A DNA stretch of 11,398 nucleotides from Allobrachymonas sp. (lineage in GTDB: Bacteria > Pseudomonadota > Gammaproteobacteria > Burkholderiales > Burkholderiaceae_C): positions 1-11,398 of the forward strand of contig JAAUOI010000070.1 of the NCBI GenBank assembly GCA_012036375.1, written 5' to 3'. The translations under genes were made by a program, and so were the position numbers. The stretch's first letter is position 1. Each line of letters begins with the position of its first letter. Below, piece after piece: positions 1 through 6,794 of this stretch. The notes below the pieces were generated by a model. It saw only the letters and a list, made by a program, of their open reading frames with translations. It had not been told where the DNA came from and made no database searches.

Positions 1-2002
1 CCACCGTGCTGTGCAACCGCATGGACATGGGCCAAGGCATTGAAACGGCGCTTGCCATGATCTGCGCTGAAGAGCTGGGTATTGGCTGGGATAAGGTGAA
101 ACTGGTTTTGGCAATGCGATGCCGAATTACGTTGATCCCTTCATGGGCATGCACCTCACGGGCGGCTCGAATTCGGTGAAGAACAGCTACATGCAATACC
201 GCGAGCTGGGTGCGCGCACGCAAGCCATGCTGGTGAGCGCTGCGGCCAAGCAATGGAATGTGCCTGCAAGCTCGCTGAAAGCGGCGAATGGCATGGTGAC
301 AGGTAGCGGCAAGTCCGCAGGTTATGGCGCGCTCTTTGAAGCCGCAATGCGCGAGCCGATTCCCGAGAAGGTGACGCTCAAAGACGCGAAAGATTTTCAA
401 TACATCGGCAAGCCGATGGGCTTGAAAGTCTCTCGCGCCAAGAGCACGGGCACGCAGCAATACGGTATTGATGTGAAGCTGCCCGGTATGCTCACGGCGA
501 TGATCGTGGATCCACCGGTGTTCGGCGGCAAGATCAAGAGCTTTGATGCAGCTGCGGCTTCAAGCGTCAAAGGTGTGCGTGCCGTGATGAAAGTGCCGCT
601 GGATCGCGGCGGCGAAGGCGTGGCGGTGGTGGCCGATGGCTATTGGCCTGCGAAGATGGGGCGCGAAGCACTCAAGGTGGAATGGGATCTGAGCGCCGCG
701 CCTAAAGCCGATACGGATGCGCTGCGCAAGCAATACAGTGATCTCGCCAAGACCAAAGGCATGGCTGTGCCCGGCGGCAAGCTCAGCGCCGACACCTCAA
801 AGATGGCCGCTGCGCCCAACAAGATTAGCGCCGAGTTTTTCTTCCCGTACTTGAACCATGCGCAGATGGAGCCGCTGGCCTGCACGGTCGATTTGAAAGC
901 CGATTCATGCCAGGTCTACACCGCCTCGCAAATGCCCGGCGTGGACACGGGCGCGATTGCGCGTGCTTCAGGTTTGAAGCCTGAGCAGATCAATATCAAC
1001 GTGCAAATGGCAGGTGGCGGCTTTGGTCGCCGCGCTGTGCCGACCAGTGAATACTTGGTGGAATCAGTGCAAGTGGCCAAGGCTTTAGCAGCGGCGGGCA
1101 AGCGCGCGCCTGTCAAAGTAATTTGGAGCCGAGAAGACGATATGAAGGCCGGCTACTACCGCCCGCTCACCACGCACCGCGCCGAAATCGGCTTTGATGC
1201 GCAGGGCAGTATCGCTGGCTGGGAGCATGTCATCGTCTCGCAAAGCATCTTGAAAGGCTCGCCGTTTGAAGCCTTTCTCGTGAAAGATGGCGTGGACGGC
1301 ACAACGCACGAAGGCATGAAAGATGCCTACGATATTCCGATCAACGTGACCGTGCATCACCCGCAGGTCAATGTGCCCACGCTCTGGTGGCGCTCGGTGG
1401 GCTCGACGCATACCGCGTATGTGATGGAAACGCTGATTGATGAAGTGGCGACTGCTGTCAAACAAGACCCCGTGGCCTATCGCATGAAGCTCATGGCCAA
1501 GCATCCCCGTCATATCGCCGCTTTGCAATTAGCGGTTGATAAATCGGGCTATGGCAAGAAAACACTCCCCTCAGGCATGCACTGGGGCGTGGCCGTGCAT
1601 GAGAGTTTTGAATCGGTCGTGGCCTATGTGGTGGAAGCGGGCGTGAAAGATGGCAAGCCGAATATCGCCAACGTCACCGCTGGCGTGCATTGCAATCTGG
1701 CCGTGAACCCGCGCACGATCGAAACGCAAATCCAAGGCTCAGCCGTGATGGCGATCTCCACCATGCTGCCCGGCGCAGCGATCACGCTCAAGGATGGCGT
1801 GGTGCAAGAGAGCAATTTCCACCAATACCCGATGGCTCGCATCACCGATGCCCCACCGATTGCCGTGCACATCGTGCCAAGCAACGATCCGCCCAAAGGC
1901 ATCGGCGAGCCGGGCTTTCCTCCGCTTGCGCCAGCAGTTGCGAATGCGTTGCGGCGAGCGACTGGAAAACCATTGCGTGAGATGCCGTTTAAGCTGGCTT
2001 AA
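1..2002 (+). CDS. Molybdopterin-binding subunit of an isoquinoline 1-oxidoreductase / xanthine dehydrogenase-type enzyme (3' part, frameshifted)
   Basis: This is the large catalytic subunit of a molybdenum hydroxylase that oxidises an N-heterocycle or aldehyde; the substrate cannot be read from sequence. The gene enters from upstream of the window. In frame from base 3 it reads MDMGQGIETALAMICAEELG, the cofactor-domain MGQG region of the family. At bases 106-111 (TTTTGG) one base appears missing, and the protein continues in the next frame as GNAMPNYVDPFMGMHLTGGS; the ATG at 119 is therefore internal, not a start. Downstream landmarks are GGGFGRR (about 1013-1033), LWWRSVGSTH (about 1382-1411) and near the C-terminus GIGEPG, whose Glu (codon 1907-1909) matches the catalytic Glu of the xanthine oxidase family. 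The usual iorB partner, a small 2Fe-2S subunit (iorA), would lie outside the window. The frame break is more likely a sequencing indel than real decay, because the 627 codons after it are open and conserved. The family is certain; the exact enzyme is not. Confidence 0.88.
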
Positions 2003-2017
2003 AGAGATGCCGTCATA

Positions 2018-2052
2018 AAAAGACAAAACCGCCTCGGGCGGTTTTGTCTTTT
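2018..2052. terminator. Bidirectional rho-independent terminator
   Basis: A perfect 16-bp stem, AAAAGACAAAACCGCC pairing with GGCGGTTTTGTCTTTT, encloses the 3-base loop TCG. It starts 16 bases after the stop of the oxidoreductase gene and ends 27 bases before the convergent vapC stop. Because the stem has A-rich and T-rich outer ends, either strand gives a GC-rich hairpin followed by U residues, so it can end transcription from both sides. Confidence 0.93.
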
Positions 2053-2079
2053 GATGTGGTCTTGAATATCAAGCGAGGC

Positions 2080-2493
2080 TCACTGTGCTGGAGGCATCTG
2101 CGTCCAATCCTGCACTTGCAAGCCCGTCAACTGATGCATCGCTTGGTCATTCGTCACCAACATCGCGCCAAGGCTTATGGCGTGAGAACAATGAGTAAAT
2201 CGAGCGGCGCGAGTGTCTTGCCGCTTTGCATTGCACTTAAAACGCGCTGCACCGTAGGCTTGCGCGGCTGCGCTGCTCCATGCGATGGATTCCACGCGAA
2301 TCAGCAGCTCATGCACAGCGCGGTGGAGCGGTTTGTTGGTGGGGCGTTTGGCGAGGCCAAAGTGCAGCTCGGCCTCTGTGATCGCTGAGATACAGAGCGA
2401 GGCCATGGGGACGGATTGGACTCTTGCGATCACTGCCGGATGCTCTTTGAGTAAATGGCTCACGATGTTCGTATCGAGCATGTAGCGTGTCAT
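2080..2493 (-). CDS. vapC: VapC-like PIN-domain toxin ribonuclease (two compensating frame breaks)
   Basis: Toxin of a type II toxin-antitoxin pair; the family is Mg-dependent PIN-domain RNases that cleave tRNA or rRNA and are held inactive by VapB. The N-terminus MTRYMLDTNIVSHLLKEH carries the first acidic residue (D in LDTN), and ISAITEAELHFG carries the second (E). The C-terminal part reads AISLGAMLVTNDQAMHQLTG. Between them the displayed frame reads a non-family stretch with no acidic motif. Removing one A from the run at 2239-2242 and adding one at 2187-2188 gives SAMQSGKTLAPLDLLI followed by VSHAISLG, the expected PIN segment with its third acidic residue (D in PLDLL). Total length, 137 codons, is normal for VapC. 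The ATG lies two bases after the vapB stop, so the pair is translationally coupled. As printed, the protein would probably be inactive; the two breaks look like homopolymer errors. Confidence 0.87.
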   Translation of the reverse strand: MTRYMLDTNIVSHLLKEHPAVIARVQSVPMASLCISAITEAELHFGLAKRPTNKPLHRAVHELLIRVESIAWSSAAAQAYGAARFKCNAKRQDTRAARFTHCSHAISLGAMLVTNDQAMHQLTGLQVQDWTQMPPAQ

Positions 2494-2495
2494 GC

Positions 2496-2755
2496 TCAGA
2501 AGCCTTCCAAGGGATCGCGCTCTTGCTGTGTCTGGCCGCTTGCGCGTTCATCGGTGGCTAAGAAATCGGCGGGTACGTTGGCTTGTGCAATCGCCGCAAA
2601 AATCCATCCCAAGTGGCGGGGCGGCGCGACAAGATGACATCTTGCGTTTGCGCGTCTTGCCGGATGTAAACCTCTTTCGCATCAAAGCGAAAGGAGGCGG
2701 GCAAGCGCACCGCTTGGCTGCGGCCATTGGCGAAAAGTTTGGCAGTTGCTTCCAT
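2496..2755 (-). CDS. vapB: VapB-like AbrB/SpoVT-fold antitoxin (C-terminal frame break)
   Basis: Antitoxin of the vapBC pair: it binds and blocks VapC and represses their shared promoter. The N-terminus MEATAKLFANGRSQAVRLPA is the classic swapped-hairpin DNA-binding domain, followed by FRFDAKEVYIRQD and PATWDGF. The printed frame then reads to a premature stop at 2558. Adding one base to the A5 run at 2598-2602 (plus strand) restores FAAIAQANVPADFLATDERA and a tail ending DPLEGF, with stop at 2496-2498 and a total of 86 residues, the usual VapB length. That tail is the region that normally grips VapC. The start is supported by AGGAG six bases upstream (plus-strand 2762-2766). It is transcribed first, with two bases before the vapC ATG. 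Confidence 0.87.
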
Positions 2756-2771
2756 GACGAACTCCTAAGAT

Positions 2772-2787
2772 ATATACCAAAGTATAT
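2772..2787. promoter_or_regulatory. Palindromic operator, probably for VapB/VapBC autoregulation
   Basis: A perfect inverted repeat, ATATAC-CAAA-GTATAT, lies 17 bases upstream of the vapB start codon and just above its Shine-Dalgarno sequence. On the minus strand it contains TATACT (2781-2786), a plausible -10 box, although no good -35 stands at the right distance. VapBC complexes are known to bind palindromes over their own promoter, so autorepression here is inferred from position and symmetry. Confidence 0.55.
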
Positions 2788-2839
2788 TCCATCTAGATCA
2801 TAGCAATGAAGGTACACTCTAAGCTTCAGAAATCTAATG

Positions 2840-2856
2840 ACTTAAAAACTTTAAGT
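2840..2856. repeat. Inverted repeat in the vapBC-rep intergenic region
   Basis: A perfect 7-bp inverted repeat, ACTTAAA-AAC-TTTAAGT, has a 3-base centre. It is AT-only apart from one C/G pair, so it makes a poor terminator and has no T-run after it. A protein-binding site is more likely than an RNA hairpin; what would bind is unknown. Confidence 0.4.
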
Positions 2857-2958
2857 TGTTGATTTATATAGAAAAAATGGCATTTTCTCATTTATTTGAC
2901 ACTGTGATGTGAAATAAATGACAAATGCTTAATTTTTGAGCAATTTCATTGTCTTTGT

Positions 2959-5105
2959 ATGTCATCTTCTGGTCCCGGTTTGAATATTGCCCAACAAGAG
3001 GCGGTGAATTTTTTGCATGGACCTTGTCTGGTGTTGGCGGGTGCGGGCTCGGGCAAGACGCGGGTGATCACGCACAAGATTGCGCGGCTGATTGCGGCGG
3101 GTGTGCCGCCGGAGAAGATTGCGGCGATCACGTTTACCAATAAAGCAGCTGCCGAGATGCGCGAGCGGGCCAAAGCCTTGCTGATGGATCAAATGGGCAA
3201 GGCGGGCGCGAAGGCGGCGGGGCAGGTGGTGATTTGCACGTTTCACGCTTTAGGCGTGCGCATGCTGCGCGAGAGTGGGGAGGCGGTGGGTTTGAAGCCG
3301 CAGTTTTCTATTCTTGACACGGATGATGTGCTCTCGATGATCAAAGACGCAGGCGGGAATACGGATAACAAGCAAGCTCGTATTTGGCAATGGGCGATCA
3401 GTGGCTGGAAGAATGCGGGCTTGAATTCTGCGCAAGCCATGGCGCAAGCAGGCAGTGATGATGAGCGCATCACAGCAAAAATCATGGAGCGTTATGAAGA
3501 GCGGCTCACCGCGTATCAAGCAGTAGACTTCGATGATTTGATTGGCTTGCCACTCAAATTGCTACAAAATCATGAGCAGCCCGCGCAGGTGTGGCGAGAG
3601 AAATTCGCGCATATCTTGGTCGATGAATACCAAGACACGAATGCGGTGCAGTATGAGTTGCTCAAAAGATGATGGGCAGCCCGGCACGCTTTACCACTGT
3701 AGGCGACGATGATCAATCGATTTACGGCTGGCGCGGCGCGACGCTGGACAACCTCAAAAAACTCCCGCTTGATTTCCCGGCACTTAAGGTGATCAAGCTG
3801 GAACAAAACTATCGCTCGACCAGCGCGATTTTGCGGGCGGCGAATAACGTGATCGGGCCGAACCCCAAGCTCTTTCCGAAAAAATTGTGGAGCGATTTAG
3901 GCGAAGGCGAGCCGGTGCGGATTGTGGATGCGGACAATGAAGAGCATGAAGCAGAGCGAGCCGTGGCGCGGATACAGTCGCTGCGAGCTGGCTCGGAGGT
4001 GACGCAAGGCAATCAGTTCAAAGAGTGGAAAGATTTTGCGATTTTGTATCGCGCCAACCATCAGGCGCGGCTCTTGGAGCAGGCGCTGCGCAAGGCGAAT
4101 ATTCCTTACAAGGTGAGCGGCGGGCAGAGCTTTTTTGATCGGGCGGAGATCAAGGATTTATGCGCTTGGTTGCGGCTGCTGACCAACAATGACGATGATC
4201 CAGCGTTTCTCCGCGCTGTGACTTCTCCAAAGCGCGGCATCGGCCACACGACTTTGCAGCAGCTCGGTGTGTTCGCCACGCAATACAAACTCAGCATGTT
4301 TGAAGCGCTGTTTTCCAATTCCCTGTCTGCCTCGATCAATGCACGCAGTATTGGCGGTTTGCATGAATTTGGCCGTTATTTGAATGATCTGGAATACCGC
4401 GCACGGCATACCTCGGGCTTTGAAGCCGCAGGAGAATTTTTGCGCGAATGGCTGAAAGACATTGGCTACGAGAAGCACTTGTTCGAGAGCGAAGACAACG
4501 AAAAACTCGCCGCCAGCCGCTGGACGAACGTGCTCGATTTCATTGATTGGATGGCCAAGCGCTGCGGCGGGCAAGTCGATGATGCTGCGGGGCTCACGAT
4601 GAGTACGGAGAGCAAATCACTGTTTGAAGTGATTCAAACGATTTCTCTACTCTCCACTTTGAACGCCAAAGAAGGCGATCAAAATGTGGTGACGCTTTCC
4701 ACCTTGCATGCCTCCAAGGGCTTGGAGTGGCCGCATGTCACGCTGGCTGGCGTTTGCGAAGGGCTGCTTCCTTTCCGACCTGAGGAAGAAGATGGCACGA
4801 AGCCTGTGGACGGCAAAATCTCTGATAGCTTGGCGGCCCGTATCCAAGAAGAACGCCGCCTCATGTATGTGGGCATCACGCGAGCGCAACGCACGCTCTC
4901 GGTGAGCTATCCGAAGCGACGCAAAAAAGGGCGCGATACGGTGGCGGGCATTCCGAGCCGCTTTATTGCGGAGATGGCGCTGGATCAGGCGACGATCAAA
5001 GAAAATCCGATGGATCGGCTGGCCGCGCTCAAGGCGGAGTTTGCGAAAAAAGCGGCGCAGACCAAGGCCGATCAGGCTTCGCAAGAAAAAGCTTTGGTAG
5101 GTTGA
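2959..5105 (+). CDS. rep: ATP-dependent DNA helicase Rep (one frame break)
   Basis: Superfamily 1A 3'-to-5' DNA helicase that helps replication forks past bound proteins. All core motifs are present in order: Walker A AGAGSGKT (K33), motif Ia ITFTNKAAAEMRERA, motif II VDEYQDTN (D222-E223), motif III VGDDDQSIYGWRGA, motif IV LEQNYRST, motif V TLHASKGLEW and motif VI EERRLMYVGITRAQ. The match to Rep rather than UvrD rests on segments such as NEEHEAERA and KLFPKKLWSDLG. The frame breaks at the A4 run 3664-3667: as printed it stops at 3670-3672, while the next frame continues MMGSPARFTTVGDDDQ. One extra A gives YELLKKMMGSPARF and a 715-residue protein, slightly longer than E. coli Rep. The ATG at 2959 is required because the conserved region starts eight residues later, but no Shine-Dalgarno precedes it. 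As printed, the two pieces would separate motif II from motif III. Confidence 0.93.
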
Positions 5106-5108
5106 TGC

Positions 5109-5570
5109 ATGCGGTATAACTTGGCGACCACTCTTTTTTTGATAGCACTTGGCGCATATTCTATGCCGGCCAGTGCCCAAAATCGCTTCAAAATTGAGGT
5201 TCAAGCCAATACCAACTCACCTTGCCCTGCGATAGCAGATTTGCAGAACACCGATCTTTTTGGCGCATGGAGTCTGCTGCTGGAAGGCGGTGGTCAATCC
5301 GTGGTGACGCGCATGCAATTGCAACGCAACCCAGAGTTTGCAGAAAGCTTGGCGGGTAGCTTCAGTTTAGAAAACAAAACCTTTGAAGTGTTTGGCGATA
5401 TTGAAGCTGGCGCGTTTGATTTGGAAGAAAGCGCCAATGGCAAAGACATCAGCGCGATTTGGAAAGGCCGCGTGGTCGAGGGCAGTTGCGGGCAAACGAT
5501 TCTTGGTACGCGGAGAAATGTGGCAGATAACAAGGAGCAGAGTTTCGTGATGCGCAGGCCGGGGTGGTGA
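5109..5570 (+). CDS. Small secreted protein of unknown function
   Basis: I do not recognise this 153-residue protein. It begins with a clear signal peptide: short basic n-region (MRYN), hydrophobic core, and a PASA/Q cleavage site after residue 23, so the mature protein should be periplasmic or outer. The mature part has only two cysteines, in NSPCPAI and EGSCGQT, which could form a disulphide. Phrases such as LFGAWSLLLEG and LAGSFSLENKTFEVFGDIEAG suggest a small beta-rich fold, but this is inference. The ATG lies four bases past the rep stop with only a weak GG-rich stretch before it, so it is probably co-transcribed and perhaps translationally coupled with rep. The reading frame is intact. 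Codons 12 to 24 match an intergenic repeat-like segment at 6667-6703. Confidence 0.8.
   Translation: MRYNLATTLFLIALGAYSMPASAQNRFKIEVQANTNSPCPAIADLQNTDLFGAWSLLLEGGGQSVVTRMQLQRNPEFAESLAGSFSLENKTFEVFGDIEAGAFDLEESANGKDISAIWKGRVVEGSCGQTILGTRRNVADNKEQSFVMRRPGW
5142..5178 (+). repeat. Repeat-like segment, copy 1 (inside a signal peptide)
   Basis: This 37-base segment matches 6667-6703 at 29 positions without gaps, with shared blocks ATAGCACT, GCGCATATT and ATGCCGGC. It codes for residues I12 to Q24 of the small secreted protein, ending at the predicted cleavage site. It can fold into TGGCGCAT-ATTCT-ATGC-CG-GCCA, an 8-bp stem with a 2-base bulge. Confidence 0.5.
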
Positions 5571-5607
5571 GGTTTTGGCGAGGCCGTTCGAGAGGCTGAG
5601 AGTTGTT

Positions 5608-5644
5608 GACACGGAATTCGCGGAGGCGAACGGAAGACACGGAA
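5608..5644. repeat. Short direct repeat around an inverted repeat, in a non-coding gap
   Basis: The 120-base gap at 5571-5690 has no gene. It contains two copies of GACACGGAA (5608-5616 and 5636-5644) on either side of the inverted repeat TTCGC-GGAG-GCGAA (5617-5630). The arms are too short and lack a T-run, so this is not a convincing terminator. I see no good promoter for the next gene either. Confidence 0.4.
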
Positions 5645-5690
5645 AAGTCAGTTTGAGTAAGCTTATGCTGATGGGGACGACTGATATGTC

Positions 5691-6629
5691 GTGAAACCTA
5701 CTTCCCTCTTTCTCGCCGCGCTCGCTGCTTGCTTGCCTGCTGTCTCTAGCGCCATGGCTTTGATGGCAGCTTCTGACACCACGCAATGCGCTACAGCTTT
5801 TGTGGCGGAAAAACGGCGATGCAGCGCCAGCAAACCAGTGCTCCCGCGCCTGCTGCCCAGCGCATCGAAGGCAGTATTGCCGCTACTGGCACGCGGGATA
5901 TTGCGTGGGCATGGCTGGCTTCGCCCACAGTGCGCTATCCCCATGCCTCGATGGGATCAAACACGCATGCGGGCAGCTTGCATGTAATCTCGCGCACGGG
6001 CGCGGCCTACAGTTTGCAATTGCCGCTGCCTCGCGTGTTTGAAGATTTGCAGCCCGCGCCTGGTGGATATGGATGGCGATGGGCGCGATGAGATTGTGGT
6101 GATCGAAGCGGATATTGCGCGGGGTGCGGCGATTGTGGCGTATGGCATGCCACGCGTTGGCGATAAGCTAGAAGAACGTGCTCGCAGCCCTTGGCTGGGC
6201 TTGCCGTTTCGCTGGCTCAATCCGGTGGGTTTTGCCGATTTTGATGGCGATGGCAAGCTCGATATTGCTAGCGTGACGACTCCGCATATTGGTGGCGTGC
6301 TCACGCTGTATCGCTATGCGCCGCCACGCATTGATGCATTTGCCAAAGTGCCTGATGTATCAAACCATCAAATGGGCGATCCGAATTTGCAGATGCATGC
6401 GGTGGTGAGCTTGGCCGGCCAGCGGCCTACGGTGATCGTGCCCGATATGAGCCGCCGCGCTTTGCATGCGCTGCGCTGGGAGGTCATGAATGGCAAGGCG
6501 CAATGGAAAGAGCTGGCGGATGTGAAGCCGCTGCCGGGGCGCGTGAATTATTTGATGCCGCTCAATGCGGTCTCAGCGTGTGCGCTGTTGTCCGATAACA
6601 GTTGGTGGCGCATTGATTTGATGCCTTGA
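5691..6629 (+). CDS. Exported FG-GAP/VCBS-repeat protein (two compensating frame breaks)
   Basis: The protein is reconstructed across three frames. It starts at GTG 5691 with the signal peptide MKPTSLFLAALAACLPAVSS; a stop codon just upstream in frame leaves no better start. The first break is at the A5 run 5809-5813, where one added A gives FVAEKTAMQRQQTSAPAPAA and then DIAWAWLASPTVRYPHASMG. The second is at CCC 6053-6055, where removing one C joins LPRVFEDLQPRLVDMDGDGR. The corrected protein has 312 residues. Two Asp-rich loops, DMDGDGRDE (from residue 126) and DFDGDGKLD (from residue 183), are the Ca-binding-type signature of FG-GAP/VCBS beta-propeller repeats; both follow the typical pattern of a short strand before the loop. 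The role is probably surface or periplasmic binding, but the partner is unknown. Codons stay regular in the corrected frames, which argues for sequencing indels over decay. Confidence 0.78.
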
Positions 6630-6666
6630 ATTTGTATTCAGAAGCTCATCAATCACTACGAATTCA

Positions 6667-6703
6667 ATAGCACTCCGCGCATATTTCATGCCGGCTAATT
6701 GCC
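6667..6703. repeat. Repeat-like segment, copy 2 (intergenic)
   Basis: This segment lies between the FG-GAP gene and the amtB terminator and matches 5142-5178 at 29 of 37 positions. The wider context (AATAGC, five bases, GCGCATATT, then GGCTA and GATTTGGCAT) resembles a dispersed intergenic repeat I recall from Comamonadaceae genomes; that recollection cannot be verified here. No complete gene overlaps it. Confidence 0.5.
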
Positions 6704-6713
6704 GATTTGGCAT

Positions 6714-6747
6714 AAAAAAAGCCCTCGCGGCTTGCGCAGCGAGGGCT
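6714..6747 (-). terminator. Rho-independent terminator of the porin-glnK-amtB operon
   Basis: On the minus strand the 9-bp stem AGCCCTCGC / GCGAGGGCT, with a 10-base loop, is followed directly by seven T residues (plus-strand A run 6714-6720). It lies 47 bases past the amtB stop codon, as expected for the end of this operon. Confidence 0.92.
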
Positions 6748-6794
6748 AACATCCAAGGAGACTCTCTTCTTATTGGATTCTCAGTCCTTGCGGA

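Larger units (their letters stand above)
2756..2958. other. AT-rich intergenic region between divergent vapBC and rep
   Basis: This stretch of about 200 bases holds no open reading frame I can support and is clearly richer in A+T than the genes around it. It contains the vapB Shine-Dalgarno and operator on the left, an inverted repeat at 2840-2856, and a smaller one, AAAATG-G-CATTTT, near 2875-2887. A perfect TTGACA at 2896-2901 points toward rep but has no convincing -10 box 16 to 18 bases downstream. Both divergent promoters must lie here. Confidence 0.7.

Noticed and set aside
1085..1528. Open frame of 147 codons on the minus strand inside the oxidoreductase gene
   Set aside because: It lies wholly antisense to well-conserved coding sequence, has a composition typical of a shadow frame and shows no recognisable domain.
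2896..2924. TTGACA as the rep promoter
   Set aside because: The -35 hexamer is perfect, but the best -10 at 17 bases is TGACAA, so a sigma-70 promoter cannot be claimed.
3660..3675. Programmed frameshifting or slippage in rep
   Set aside because: The run is only four A, there is no clear stimulatory structure, and similar breaks occur in unrelated genes nearby.
4158..5204. Minus-strand open frames antisense to rep (138 and 185 codons)
   Set aside because: They oppose conserved helicase motifs and look like shadow frames.
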